A DNA stretch of 64,000 nucleotides from Paenibacillus pinisoli (GCF_003605435.1 NZ_QXQB01000004.1:496001-560000); one strand, 5' to 3'. Counted from the stretch's first letter, positions 53,904 to 63,930 are shown. The notes: a model not told the origin generated them from the letters alone. Program-made: numbers and translations.

Positions 53904-54929
53904 ATGAATCTATTTGCTAATCTGAGTATATTTTCAGGTTTAGATCCAGTTGTATCGTTTTTGATCATTGCCGTATTGGTTATTATTTTGCTATCGGTAT
54001 TCCTGAGCTTCTTTCCATTCATGCTCTGGATCTCCGCGCTTGCATCGGGCGTTCGGATCAGCATCATTACGCTGGTCGCGATGAGATTGCGCCGGGTCGT
54101 TCCAAGCCGGATTGTCAACCCGCTCATTAAAGCAACCAAAGCGGGCTTAGGGCTTAATATCAACCAGTTGGAAAGCCACTTTCTTGCAGGCGGCAACGTC
54201 GACCGTGTCGTTAACGCGCTGATCGCAGCGCAGCGCGCCAATATTCCGCTGCAGTTCGAACGCGCGGCGGCAATCGATCTTGCGGGCCGGGATGTTTTGC
54301 AAGCTGTTCAAATGAGCGTCAACCCTCGTGTTATTGAGACGCCTGTCGTTGCGGCGGTTGCCAAAGACGGCATTGAAGTTAAGGTTAAAGCGCGCGTTAC
54401 AGTGCGCGCTAATATCGACCGTCTTGTCGGCGGCGCCGGTGAAGAGACGATTATTGCCCGTGTCGGCGAAGGTATCGTAACAACGGTAGGTTCATCCAAT
54501 TCTCATAAAGACGTATTGGAGAATCCGGATCTGATCTCGCGTACTGTGCTTGGCAAGGGTCTTGACGCAGGTACGGCATTTGAAATTCTGTCCATCGATA
54601 TCGCGGACGTGGATGTAGGCAAAAACATCGGCGCCCACCTGCAGACGGAACAAGCCGAAGCCGACAAAAAAATCGCTCAGGCGAAAGCCGAGGAGCGCAG
54701 AGCGATGGCGGTTGCTCAAGAGCAGGAGAACAAAGCCAAAGTTGTTGAGATGGAAGCAAGAGTTGTGGAATCCGAATCGCAGGTGCCGCTTGCGATGGCC
54801 GAAGCGCTTAAGAGCGGCAAGCTTGGCGTAATGGATTATATGAATCTGAAAAACATCGAAGCCGATACCAAAATGAGATCCTCCATTGGCGAGACAGATG
54901 GTCAGACCGACGGGAAAGACGGCCGTTAA
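53904..54929 (+). CDS. floA: Flotillin-like protein FloA
   Basis: A 341-residue membrane scaffold protein that forms functional membrane microdomains. One membrane region at about 15-45 is followed by the SPFH-like domain ([46 protein letters not shown]) and an Ala/Glu/Lys-rich coiled coil ([36 protein letters not shown]). GGAGG at 53891-53895 fits the ATG at 53904; the ATG at 53889 overlaps it. It is co-transcribed with the NfeD protease. Confidence 0.95.
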   Translation: MNLFANLSIFSGLDPVVSFLIIAVLVIILLSVFLSFFPFMLWISALASGVRISIITLVAMRLRRVVPSRIVNPLIKATKAGLGLNINQLESHFLAGGNVDRVVNALIAAQRANIPLQFERAAAIDLAGRDVLQAVQMSVNPRVIETPVVAAVAKDGIEVKVKARVTVRANIDRLVGGAGEETIIARVGEGIVTTVGSSNSHKDVLENPDLISRTVLGKGLDAGTAFEILSIDIADVDVGKNIGAHLQTEQAEADKKIAQAKAEERRAMAVAQEQENKAKVVEMEARVVESESQVPLAMAEALKSGKLGVMDYMNLKNIEADTKMRSSIGETDGQTDGKDGR

Positions 54930-54989
54930 TCGGCATGCTGCAGCTCGGCTTGAGATGCGGGCGGGCTGCCCAATGGAGGTGAGCTAAGC

Positions 54990-55493
54990 ATGGATATCCT
55001 TGAGTTTCTGGCTAAAAACTTTTATTTTATATTGATCGCTTTGTTTTTTGTAGCCAGACTGTTCAGCAATTCCGGCAAGAAAGGCCAGCCGCCGGGAAGA
55101 ATGCCGGATTTCAGCGGCGAGATGACCCCTAACAGCGCTCCGGAACGTTCGCCGGAGCCGCGGCCTGTGCCGCAGCAAAGCCGCCCAGCGCCGCAGCAGG
55201 AGCGTCCTGAGACGGTCTACCGGTCGCAGATGAGAATGGAGCCGGAGGCCGATGAGTTCCCAGGAGCCCATCGGATAGAAGAATCCGCCGGCGATCGTTC
55301 CCGCCAAAGCTACGGTGCTGCACCGCATCAAGCGCGATCGCGTACAGCTGCAAGAGGCGCATCCGACCATGCCGCCAACGCACAGATAGCGGGTCCGGGC
55401 AAAGGGCTTGCCAAAGACGATCTGCGCAAGGCGTTTATCTGGTCGGAGGTGCTTGGTCCGCCAAAGGCCAAGCGGCCGTACCGCCGGTCATAA
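54990..55493 (+). CDS. Membrane-anchored disordered protein, YqfB position
   Basis: A 167-residue protein with one N-terminal hydrophobic helix (about 8-25). A long disordered Pro/Gln/Arg-rich region (about 30-135) follows, then a compact C-terminus KDDLRKAFIWSEVLGPPKAKRPYRR that looks like the conserved functional end. It lies where B. subtilis has yqfB but shows no convincing similarity beyond that. GGAGGTGAG precedes the ATG. A strong terminator follows, so it closes the yqeZ-floA operon. Confidence 0.65.
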   Translation: MDILEFLAKNFYFILIALFFVARLFSNSGKKGQPPGRMPDFSGEMTPNSAPERSPEPRPVPQQSRPAPQQERPETVYRSQMRMEPEADEFPGAHRIEESAGDRSRQSYGAAPHQARSRTAARGASDHAANAQIAGPGKGLAKDDLRKAFIWSEVLGPPKAKRPYRRS

Positions 55494-55502
55494 GCTTAGG
55501 GC

Positions 55503-55545
55503 AAGACCTTCAATTCCACGCTGTGGAATTGAAGGTCTTTTTTTG
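55503..55545 (+). terminator. Rho-independent terminator after the floA operon
   Basis: A 17-bp perfect stem (55503-55519 and 55523-55539) with a three-base loop, core GACCTTCAATTCC, followed by TTTTTTT. Confidence 0.93.
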
Positions 55546-55592
55546 TGCCCTCGCATTCATGCAAGCTTTCTCCCGAATTTTAATGGAATCAC

Positions 55593-55619
55593 ATAATTAG
55601 CCGGCACGGAGCATATTTT
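55593..55619 (+). promoter_or_regulatory. Putative sigma-E promoter of yqfC-yqfD
   Basis: ATA at 55593-55595, a 16-base spacer, and CATATTTT at 55612-55619. This fits the sigma-E pattern (ATA, 16-18, CATAnnnT). The yqfC and yqfD genes belong to the mother-cell sigma-E regulon in B. subtilis. It follows a strong terminator and would give a leader of about 265 bases containing the 39-bp repeats. Confidence 0.5.
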
Positions 55620-55717
55620 GGTATAGCACATCTATAACGTCATAGCTATGCATTCGCGGCATGATCGGACACTGAAAAGTTCCAGGTTGGTCGCAGACTC
55701 CATTGCTTTTAGATACT

Positions 55718-55867
55718 GCTTACGATGCCAGGTTTGCTTCGCAAACCTAAGTTGACGCTTACGATGCCAGGTTTGCTTCGCAAACCTAAGTTGATGCTTA
55801 CGATGCCAGGTTTGCTTCGCAAACCTAAGTTGATGCTTACGATGCCAGGTTTGCTTCGCAAACCTTT
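55718..55867. repeat. 39-bp tandem repeat, about 3.8 copies, with internal hairpins
   Basis: Units start at 55718, 55757, 55796 and 55835; the last ends early. Copies are identical except one base (C/T) near the end of the first. Each holds AGGTTTGCTTCGCAAACCT, an eight-pair hairpin with a TTC loop. The repeat length is 13 codons, and the frame MPGLLRKPKL.LT is open in phase with yqfC. The minus strand is open too. Confidence 0.95.
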
Positions 55868-55889
55868 TAGGAGGGGGCCCATACAGTCC

Positions 55890-56168
55890 ATGCGACATCT
55901 GAAACGGAAATTTCATAAGCTGACTGCCGAACTGCTCGATATGCCTCAAGATGTCGTATATGACCTTCCTCGGCTCACGATGATTGGCGACAGACAGCTC
56001 TATATCGAGAATCATCGCGGCGTCGTCCACTTCTCCAGCGACCGCTTAAGACTGGCTTTAAGCAAGGGCGAGCTGGAGGTTACCGGCAGCGCGCTTGTCA
56101 TTCGCACCATATGGACGGAAGAAGTATTCATCGAAGGCGTGATTACCAATATACAGCTGCTTCCATAA
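55890..56168 (+). CDS. yqfC: Sporulation protein YqfC
   Basis: A 92-residue protein of the YqfC/YabP-like family, with conserved blocks VYDLPRLTMIGDRQLYIENHRGVVHFSSDRLRL and GALVIRTIW-like ALVIRTIWTEEVFIEG. TAGGAGGGGGCC 11 bases before the ATG at 55890 fixes the start at the length usual for the family. The frame is open upstream to 55725 through the 39-bp repeats, so an N-terminally extended form is conceivable but lacks its own site. It forms a unit with yqfD 20 bases downstream. In B. subtilis both are sigma-E dependent and needed for efficient sporulation. Confidence 0.9.
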   Translation: MRHLKRKFHKLTAELLDMPQDVVYDLPRLTMIGDRQLYIENHRGVVHFSSDRLRLALSKGELEVTGSALVIRTIWTEEVFIEGVITNIQLLP

Positions 56169-56187
56169 TGAATAGGGGGAGAACGTT

Positions 56188-57381
56188 GTGAGGGAAAAAG
56201 GGGTATTATGGTTAAAGGGTTCCGTTGTCGTCGTGACGAGGGGCGGCAAGCCTGAGGAGCTTGTGAACAAAGCGATGGCAGGCGGGCTGAGCTTGTCCGC
56301 CATTCGTTGGACAAGCAAAGGCAAAATGCAATTCGAAGTATCGGTTGGCGACTTTTTTCGTCTTCGTCCGTATTTAAAAGAGACAAGCTGCCGGGTGCAT
56401 GTGACGGAGCGCCGGGGCCTGCCATTTTGGCTGGTGAAAGCGGAGAAGCGAATTTGGTTCTCCGGAGGCATCGTTTTGTTTTTTGCGATTATCTTTATGC
56501 TGTCTTCGCTTGTATGGAACGTCGAGGTAGAGGGTAATGTGAAGCTGACAGAGGAGCAGGTGCTGCAAGCGGCTAAGCAGGAAGGGCTTTATCCGATGCA
56601 ATGGTCCTTCCGGCTGCAGAATGCGGATGTAATCTCCAAGAAGCTGGTTCATTCGCTGCCGGGCACCACTTGGGTTGGCGTAGAGAAAAAAGGGACAAAG
56701 GTTCGCATCCAAGTCGTCGAGATGACGCTGCCGGAGACGCCATCGCTGCAAAATCCCCGCCATCTTGTCGCTTCGGCGGACGGCGTCGTAACTCAGATCA
56801 TTGCGGAGACGGGCAAAGCGGTCGTCAAGAAAAACACGCGGGTCAAAAAGGGACAAACCTTGATTTCCGGCTTGATCGGCTCGGATACGAACACCAAGGC
56901 GGTTGTCGCGAAAGGAACTGTGCGCGGGCTGGTTTGGTATGAGTTTAAGGTGGAAGCGCCCCTGGTGCAGCAAGTGAAGGTATACACCGGCGAGAAAAAG
57001 ACGAAGTGGTATGCGGTGCTGGGCTCCAGAGCGCTTCAGGTGAGCGGATTCGGCAAAGAAGGATACGGACAATCGGAGACCATAACCCATGAAGAGCGCA
57101 TCTCGTGGAGAAATTGGACGCTGCCGATCGGCCGGATGAAGGAAACGGTCATGGAGACGGAGCTGCAGGAGCGCACGCTTACCGAAGAGGAAGCGAAAAG
57201 CGTCGGATTGCTGCAGGCGAAAGCGGATGTGATCGAAAAAGCAGGCAGGGATGCCGTCATCGTCGAGGAAATTGTTTTGCATGAAGAGGCGGACAATGGT
57301 AAAGTTTATATGAAAGTTCTTTTTGAAGTGGATCAATCATTAGTGACAGAATTGCCATTAGTCCAGATGCAGGGAGACTGA
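56188..57381 (+). CDS. yqfD: Sporulation protein YqfD
   Basis: A 397-residue membrane protein required for efficient sporulation in Bacillus. An N-terminal cytoplasmic part (about 1-90; VVVVTRGGKPEELVNKAMAGGLSLSAIRW) is followed by one membrane helix (about 91-110; GIVLFFAIIFMLSSLVW). The long outer region begins VEVEGNVKLTEEQVLQAAKQEGLYPMQW and resembles a POTRA-like start. It starts at GTG 56188 after GGGGGAGAACG. It is coupled with yqfC and followed by phoH three bases downstream. Confidence 0.9.
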   Translation: MREKGVLWLKGSVVVVTRGGKPEELVNKAMAGGLSLSAIRWTSKGKMQFEVSVGDFFRLRPYLKETSCRVHVTERRGLPFWLVKAEKRIWFSGGIVLFFAIIFMLSSLVWNVEVEGNVKLTEEQVLQAAKQEGLYPMQWSFRLQNADVISKKLVHSLPGTTWVGVEKKGTKVRIQVVEMTLPETPSLQNPRHLVASADGVVTQIIAETGKAVVKKNTRVKKGQTLISGLIGSDTNTKAVVAKGTVRGLVWYEFKVEAPLVQQVKVYTGEKKTKWYAVLGSRALQVSGFGKEGYGQSETITHEERISWRNWTLPIGRMKETVMETELQERTLTEEEAKSVGLLQAKADVIEKAGRDAVIVEEIVLHEEADNGKVYMKVLFEVDQSLVTELPLVQMQGD

Positions 57382-57384
57382 GTA

Positions 57385-58359
57385 TTGTTGCAAAATGAAA
57401 CGACTACAGTAAAAATTCCGCTCGAGAATACTGCTGAAGGCTTAGCTGTTTTCGGGCCTCAGGATAAGTTTTTGCGATTGGTGCAAGAAAGTGTCGAATC
57501 GTCTATCGCTACACGGGAGGCCGAGATTGTCATTACCGGCCCTGCCAAGGAAACGGATTCACTGGAGCAATTGTACCGCGTGCTGCTGCAGCTCGTTCGC
57601 GGCGGCTACAACCCGACCGAGCGCGATATCGCTTACGCGTTGGAGCTGGCCCGCACGCTGCAGGCGGAGGAGCTGCTGGATCTGTTCAAGAAGGAGATCG
57701 CCTCGACCTTCCGCGGCAAGAAGATTATGGTCAAGACGATCGGCCAGCGTCATTATGTTAAGACGATTAAAAAGAAGGATATCGTATTCGGCATCGGACC
57801 GGCGGGTACCGGCAAAACCTATCTTGCCGTCGTGCTGGCCGTTGTCGCTTTGAAGGAAGGCTCCGTCAAGCGCATCGTATTGACGCGCCCAGCCGTGGAA
57901 GCGGGCGAGAATCTCGGATTTTTGCCAGGCGATTTGCAAGAGAAGGTAGATCCTTATTTAAGGCCGCTTTACGATGCTCTGCATGATGTGCTTGGTCCCG
58001 ATCAGACGGTCAAGGCGATGGAGCGCGGGCTGATTGAGATTGCTCCGCTTGCGTATATGCGCGGACGGACGCTGGATGACTCCTTTATCATTCTCGACGA
58101 AGCGCAGAATACGACGCCGGAGCAGATGAAGATGTTCCTGACGCGTCTTGGCTTCGGTTCCAAGATGGTCATTACGGGAGACGTGACGCAGATCGACTTG
58201 CCCAGGGGCAAGACGTCGGGTCTTATTGAAGCGCAGCGCATTCTGAAAAATATTGAAGAGATTGGCCTGATTTTTTTCACCGAAGGCGATGTTGTGCGTC
58301 ATTCCCTCGTTCAAAAAATTATTATGGCGTATGATGTGGATGCCGAGAATAAAGCTTAG
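57385..58359 (+). CDS. phoH: PhoH-like ATPase
   Basis: A 324-residue P-loop ATPase of the PhoH family. An N-terminal KH-like segment (about 20-100) precedes the ATPase, with Walker A GIGPAGTGKTYLA near residue 140, RPAVEAGENLGFLPGDLQEKVDPYLRPLYD, and Walker B ILDEAQNTT. It starts at TTG 57385 with GGGAG eight bases upstream, within the end of yqfD. Its neighbour ybeY suggests RNA metabolism, since PhoH and YbeY are commonly linked. Its cellular function is not firmly known. Confidence 0.94.
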   Translation: MLQNETTTVKIPLENTAEGLAVFGPQDKFLRLVQESVESSIATREAEIVITGPAKETDSLEQLYRVLLQLVRGGYNPTERDIAYALELARTLQAEELLDLFKKEIASTFRGKKIMVKTIGQRHYVKTIKKKDIVFGIGPAGTGKTYLAVVLAVVALKEGSVKRIVLTRPAVEAGENLGFLPGDLQEKVDPYLRPLYDALHDVLGPDQTVKAMERGLIEIAPLAYMRGRTLDDSFIILDEAQNTTPEQMKMFLTRLGFGSKMVITGDVTQIDLPRGKTSGLIEAQRILKNIEEIGLIFFTEGDVVRHSLVQKIIMAYDVDAENKA

Positions 58360-58376
58360 AGAGGATGGATAGCCGC

Positions 58377-60623
58377 ATGAACCAGAACGGGACAAGCAAG
58401 CAGGCAGCCGTAAAATCAGCCAAAACCCGAGGCTGGAGACAAAGTCCTGCCGTAAGATGGACGCTCATGGCCATGTTCGTGCTGCTATTCTATATCAGCC
58501 TTTCGCCGCATGTCATACCGGAAACCTATGATATAGCGGAGGGATCAGTAAGCGAGAAAGACATTAAAGCCCCTTTCCAGATCAAGGACGAGAAGGCAAC
58601 CCGCCAGGCAGAGGAAGAGGCGGCCAACCGGATCGAGGACATTTACAATATTGTTCCGATGAAAAACGAATTGCTTGTAGAGCAGATCTTGTACCGGATC
58701 GAGCAGCTTAATATGGACGATCAGGTAACCAATCAGAACAAGATAGAGATTTATCGCGGAGATATTCCGGTTCTTTATAATGAGCACATCAATACGTTTG
58801 TGAAGCTGAATAAAGGCAAGGGTACATATTCTGACTCGCTGCTGGAGGAAATGGTCAAAGTCACGAAGGATCAGACGTATGTGATCCCGGCGGAGACGTA
58901 CTACAAGATGCCGCAGCTGACTAGCGAGCAGTTGACCGAGATGCGCAAAGTAGCCGCTAATATTGTCAAGAAGCTGATGAATGAGCAGCTAAGAGAAGCG
59001 GAGACGGCACGGACGCAGGTAGCCGAGCTGGTCAATGCGAGCTCGCTGTCCAACCGGACGGCAAGGGAAATTGTGCAGGAGTTGGCGCGATTCGCTATCA
59101 TGCCGAACAAATTCCTCGATAAGGAAGCGACCGAAGAAGCGCGTGTGCTGGCGAAGCAGAATACGTCGCCGGTCGTTATCAAGGAAGGCGACATCTTCGT
59201 AAAGCGGGGACAGACGATTACACCGGAGCTGTACAAGCTTCTGTCTGATTCCAATCTGCTGCAGGACAAGAAGCATTATTGGCCGCAGATGGGCCTGCTC
59301 ATGCTGTCCTTGATGTTCATCATCGTCATTTATGTCTACCTCCATCAATCTGGAGGCATTAACGGTCTGAAGCCTCGCTACGGCAACGCACAGCTGCTTA
59401 TGCTGTGGCTGATATTCCTGATTAATACCATTACAATCCAGATTATCGGCTTTACTCAGACGGACAATGCTGCCTACATCGGCTATTTGGCGCCGGCCGC
59501 GCTGGGAGCGATGCTGATTACACTGCTGCTGGACATGCATTTGGCAATTATTAGCTCCTTTATTTTTGCCATTATGGGGAGCATCATCCTTAATACGCAC
59601 TCCAGCCAGCTGTTCGATTTCAGATTCGGATTTTTCATTATGGTGGTATCCTTGGCAGCCGTGTTCGCCATACACCGGGCAAGCCAGCGGTCAGCCATCC
59701 TGAAGGCCGGTATTATGGTCAGCTTGTTCGGATCGGCCGCTGTTGCTGCGATTCTGCTTATGTCTGAGCAGTTGGACCGGATGCCTTTCATCTACTCGCT
59801 GTCCTTTGCATTTGCGAGCGGCTTGCTGACGGCAGTTCTCGTAATCGGCCTTATGCCATTCTTCGAAGTGACGTTCGGCATTCTTTCCGCGCTGAAGCTG
59901 GTTGAGCTGTCGAATCCGAATCATCCGCTGCTGCGCAAGCTGCTGACGGAGACGCCGGGTACCTACCACCACAGCGTAATGGTCGGCAATCTGGCGGAAG
60001 CTGCGGCGGAATCGATCGGGGCGGACGGGCTGTTATGCCGGGTTGGATCGTATTATCATGATATAGGGAAAACGAAACGCCCGAATTATTTTATCGAGAA
60101 TCAGACCAATATCGAAAACCCGCATGATACGATCGATCCCAAGCTTAGCAAGTCTATTATTGTGGCGCATGCCAAGGACGGTTCAGAGATGCTGAAGGCT
60201 CATAATATTCCGAAGCCGCTTCGGGATATAGCAGAGCAGCACCATGGCACAACTTCGTTGAAGTACTTCTACCATAAAGCGCTTAAGCAAGCGGAGGAGC
60301 AAGGCGCGGAGCCAAGCTTTACGGAGGATGACTTCCGGTATCCGGGCCCGAAGGCGCAATCCAAAGAAGCAGCTATTGTCGGCATTGCGGATTGCGTGGA
60401 GGCGGCTGTGCGCAGCCTGCGCAATCCGACTGTGGAGCATGTAGAAGCGATGATTAACAAAATTATAAAAAGCCGGCTGGATGACAATCAATATAACGAA
60501 TGCGATCTAACGATGAAGGAATTGGACAAGGTGGCGCATTCCTTGAAGGAAAGCATTATCGGAATCTTCCATTCCCGGATTGAATATCCGGATGACGTGA
60601 AGGCGAAGGAGCGGACAAGTTAG
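58377..60623 (+). CDS. pgpH: PgpH, cyclic-di-AMP phosphodiesterase (7TM-HD)
   Basis: A 748-residue membrane phosphodiesterase that hydrolyses c-di-AMP. One helix (about 26-46) is followed by a large extracytoplasmic 7TMR-HDED domain (to about 290), then seven membrane helices (about 300-490), and a cytoplasmic HD domain with YHHSVMVGNLAEAA, the catalytic YYHDIGK and QHHGTTSLKYFYHKA. The ATG at 58377 is spaced correctly from GAGAGGA; the ATG at 58365 is too near. Tight spacing links phoH, pgpH, ybeY, dgkA and cdd. Confidence 0.95.
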   Translation: MNQNGTSKQAAVKSAKTRGWRQSPAVRWTLMAMFVLLFYISLSPHVIPETYDIAEGSVSEKDIKAPFQIKDEKATRQAEEEAANRIEDIYNIVPMKNELLVEQILYRIEQLNMDDQVTNQNKIEIYRGDIPVLYNEHINTFVKLNKGKGTYSDSLLEEMVKVTKDQTYVIPAETYYKMPQLTSEQLTEMRKVAANIVKKLMNEQLREAETARTQVAELVNASSLSNRTAREIVQELARFAIMPNKFLDKEATEEARVLAKQNTSPVVIKEGDIFVKRGQTITPELYKLLSDSNLLQDKKHYWPQMGLLMLSLMFIIVIYVYLHQSGGINGLKPRYGNAQLLMLWLIFLINTITIQIIGFTQTDNAAYIGYLAPAALGAMLITLLLDMHLAIISSFIFAIMGSIILNTHSSQLFDFRFGFFIMVVSLAAVFAIHRASQRSAILKAGIMVSLFGSAAVAAILLMSEQLDRMPFIYSLSFAFASGLLTAVLVIGLMPFFEVTFGILSALKLVELSNPNHPLLRKLLTETPGTYHHSVMVGNLAEAAAESIGADGLLCRVGSYYHDIGKTKRPNYFIENQTNIENPHDTIDPKLSKSIIVAHAKDGSEMLKAHNIPKPLRDIAEQHHGTTSLKYFYHKALKQAEEQGAEPSFTEDDFRYPGPKAQSKEAAIVGIADCVEAAVRSLRNPTVEHVEAMINKIIKSRLDDNQYNECDLTMKELDKVAHSLKESIIGIFHSRIEYPDDVKAKERTS

Positions 60624-60624
60624 C

Positions 60625-61121
60625 ATGAGCTTGCAATTGGATTACAGCAACGAACAAGATAAAATCGACATCCCCGAACAATGGATCGGCAAGCTGACCG
60701 AGCTTCTGCAGTTGGCCGGCGAGGCGGAAGGAATGTCGGAAGGCGAAGTGACTTTAACCTTTATTGATGATGAGGGAATCCATGCCCTCAATCGCGATTA
60801 TAGAGGCATCGACCGTCCAACGGACGTATTGTCTTTCGCGATGCAGGATGAAGGCACGGAAGAGCTGGACATTATTTTCGAAGTGGAAAGCGAAGATGAG
60901 CCGGACCCGATATCCGGCATGCTGGGCGATATTATTATTTCCGTGGAACGCGCGGTGGCCCAGAGCGAGGAATACGGCCATTCGCTGGAGCGGGAAATCG
61001 GATTTTTGTTCGTCCACGGGTTCTTGCATCTAATCGGTTATGACCATCAGGACGAGGAGTCAGAAGCCGTGATGACAGCCAAGCAAGAGGCCGTACTGCA
61101 GAAAGCGGGCTTGACCAGATA

Positions 61122-61122
<1 letters not shown>
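60625..61122 (+). CDS. ybeY: rRNA maturation RNase YbeY
   Basis: A 165-residue zinc endoribonuclease used in 16S rRNA 3'-end maturation and ribosome quality control. The metal motif HGFLHLIGYDHQDEESEAVM (HxxxHxxxxxH) is near residue 132. LNRDYRGIDRPTDVLSFAM and LGDIIISVERA are conserved blocks. The ATG is one base after the pgpH stop, so translation is coupled. Its last base overlaps the next start. Confidence 0.96.
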
Positions 61123-61939
<817 letters not shown>

Positions 61940-61947
61940 AATCATTT

Positions 61948-62871
61948 ATGAATCAATCTACAACAAATAATTCAAGCGGGAGCAAGTTCCGCTCAGGCTT
62001 TGTAGCCATCATCGGCAGGCCGAATGTCGGCAAGTCTACGCTGATGAATCATTTGATTGGCCAGAAGATCGCCATTATGTCGGACAAGCCGCAAACTACG
62101 CGCAACAAAATCCATGGCGTTTATACGACGGAGGACACGCAGATCGTATTTTTGGATACGCCTGGCATCCATAAGCCGCAGTCCAAGCTGGGCAATTATA
62201 TGATGCAGACAGCGGAGAGCGCCTTGAAGGAAGTGGAAGCGGCGCTGTTCCTTGTTGATGTATCCGAAGGAATCGGCGGCGGCGACCGCTTTATTATCGA
62301 GCAGTTGAAGAAAGTGAAAACGCCAGTATTCCTTGTGATGAACAAAATCGACAAAGTGGAGCCCGAGAAGCTGCTGCCTATGATTACACAATACAATGAG
62401 CTGTACGAATTTGCAGAAATTGTGCCGATTTCCGCCTTGAACGGCAACAATGTCAGCACGCTTCTGGAGCAGATCAGCCGTTACCTGCCTGAAGGTCCTC
62501 AATATTATCCGGCGGACCAAATTACGGACCATCCCGAGCAATTCGTCTGCGCAGAGCTCATTCGCGAAAAAATTCTTCATATGACCCGCGAGGAAGTGCC
62601 GCATTCCATTGCGGTTGCGATTGAGGATATGCGAGTGCAGGAGAATGGTGTAGTCTACATCGGCGCGGTGATTTTTGTCGAGCGCGATTCGCAGAAGGGT
62701 ATCATTATCGGGAAACGCGGAGACTTCCTAAAGGAAGTAGGCAAGCAAGCGCGAAGAGATATCGAGGCCTTGCTCGGCTCCCGAACATACCTGGAGCTGT
62801 GGGTGAAAGTGAAGAAGGACTGGCGGAATCAGGATCGGGTGCTCAAGGATTTGGGCTTCCGCCACGATTGA
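61948..62871 (+). CDS. era: GTPase Era
   Basis: A 307-residue ribosome-assembly GTPase that binds the 3' end of 16S rRNA. GTPase motifs are [12 protein letters not shown] (G1), [13 protein letters not shown] (G3), NKIDKVEP (G4) and SALNG (G5). The C-terminal KH domain includes [55 protein letters not shown] precedes the ATG. Next to ybeY, which also matures 16S rRNA. Confidence 0.97.
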   Translation: MNQSTTNNSSGSKFRSGFVAIIGRPNVGKSTLMNHLIGQKIAIMSDKPQTTRNKIHGVYTTEDTQIVFLDTPGIHKPQSKLGNYMMQTAESALKEVEAALFLVDVSEGIGGGDRFIIEQLKKVKTPVFLVMNKIDKVEPEKLLPMITQYNELYEFAEIVPISALNGNNVSTLLEQISRYLPEGPQYYPADQITDHPEQFVCAELIREKILHMTREEVPHSIAVAIEDMRVQENGVVYIGAVIFVERDSQKGIIIGKRGDFLKEVGKQARRDIEALLGSRTYLELWVKVKKDWRNQDRVLKDLGFRHD

Positions 62872-62960
62872 CGTTTTTTGCTAAGGATACAGGACCGATA
62901 TCTGTCACATCCTATAACTGTCTGGAGCAGCATTTCCGAGGCGGAAAGGGATGAATACGT

Positions 62961-63110
62961 ATGCGAGATTTTTCGTGGAAGTATTTTACGTTGACCGGGG
63001 ATGTCGAGTCTTTCATGCTTTATAAGGAAATGGATCAGTACGGCATGTCGGCCCTTCCCAGCGATGCCGAAGGTTATGAGGAAGATCTGGCGGGAGAAGA
63101 ATCGGAGTAA
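62961..63110 (+). CDS. yqzL: YqzL family protein
   Basis: A 49-residue protein starting MRDFSWKYFTLTGDVESFMLYKEMDQ, which matches the YqzL family found between era and recO in Bacillaceae. The tail is acidic. The function is unknown. GGAAAGGG lies about ten bases before the ATG. Both sequence pattern and position agree, so this small gene is likely real. Confidence 0.85.
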   Translation: MRDFSWKYFTLTGDVESFMLYKEMDQYGMSALPSDAEGYEEDLAGEESE

Positions 63111-63161
63111 GAAGCAGGCGATGCCTGAAGTCGTGCTCGTTTCATGGGGGAGACGAACTGA

Positions 63162-63905
63162 ATGCTTTATCGTGTAGAAGGAATAGTCCTTCGCAGCATG
63201 GATTACGGGGAGAGCAACAAAATTGTAACTTTGCTGACGAAGACGAACGGGAAAGCGGGCGTGCTTGTCCGCGGCGCCAAAAAAGTGAAGAGCCGGCATT
63301 CCTCGCTGGCACAGCCCTTCACTTATGGCGAATATCAATACTTCCGGACCAAGGGTCTCGGAACGCTTAATCATGGTGAGATCATTGAATCTCACCATGA
63401 TTTGCGTATGCAGCTGGAACTGTCTGCATACGCCTCCTATGCGGCTGAGCTGACTGACCGCATCATACAGGAAGAGGAGCCGACAGGCTTTCATTTTGAG
63501 CAATTGAAGGCCTATCTTGCCGCCCTTGATGAAGGGAAGGATCCGCAGATTGTCACTCAGCTTTATGAGATGCGGATACTGGCGCTGGCCGGCTACGCTC
63601 CCGAGCTGGAGGAATGCGTGTCTTGCGGCAACAGGGTCGGACCTTTCCGGCTGTCCGCGCATAATGGCGGCATTCTATGCGGCAGATGCGTCAATCGGGA
63701 TCCGTCAGCGCCCGTATTAAGCGAAGGCGCATACAAGCTGCTTCGGCTGTTCAAGGGGATGGATATGCGCAGGCTTGGATCAATCGCGGTAAAGCCGGAG
63801 ACGAAGCTGGAGCTGAAGCATGCGATGCGCCTCTTGATGGACAGCCAGCTGGGCTTGCAGCTGAAGTCTCGAAATTTTCTGGATCAGCTTGATAAATTAG
63901 TTTGA
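63162..63905 (+). CDS. recO: DNA repair protein RecO
   Basis: A 247-residue recombination mediator that loads RecA on SSB-coated DNA with RecR and anneals strands. An N-terminal OB fold (MLYRVEGIVLRSMDYGESNKIVTLLT) is followed by a helical region and a zinc finger (CVSCG and CGRC near residues 149-172). GGGGGAGACG precedes the ATG. The coding region contains a perfect 14-bp inverted repeat at 63369-63402. It is followed by a promoter for the next gene. Confidence 0.95.
   Translation: MLYRVEGIVLRSMDYGESNKIVTLLTKTNGKAGVLVRGAKKVKSRHSSLAQPFTYGEYQYFRTKGLGTLNHGEIIESHHDLRMQLELSAYASYAAELTDRIIQEEEPTGFHFEQLKAYLAALDEGKDPQIVTQLYEMRILALAGYAPELEECVSCGNRVGPFRLSAHNGGILCGRCVNRDPSAPVLSEGAYKLLRLFKGMDMRRLGSIAVKPETKLELKHAMRLLMDSQLGLQLKSRNFLDQLDKLV
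63369..63402. repeat. Perfect 14-bp inverted repeat inside recO
   Basis: AATCATGGTGAGAT (63369-63382) and ATCTCACCATGATT (63389-63402) are exact complements around a six-base loop. They encode the LNHGEIIESHHDL segment of RecO. Confidence 0.9.
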
Positions 63906-63930
63906 CTTTTGCAACCAAGTTGAATACAAT
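63902..63930 (+). promoter_or_regulatory. Sigma-A promoter downstream of recO
   Basis: TTGACT at 63902-63907 (overlapping the recO stop), a 17-base spacer, and TACAAT at 63925-63930. It serves the gene starting near 63971. Confidence 0.8.

Noticed and set aside
55718..55867. Possible CRISPR array
   Set aside because: The 39-bp units abut without unique spacers and no cas genes are present.
55725..55889. N-terminal extension of YqfC through the repeats
   Set aside because: The conserved YqfC length starts at 55890 with a strong ribosome site; the upstream ATGs have none. It is kept as a question in the findings, not as the annotated start.
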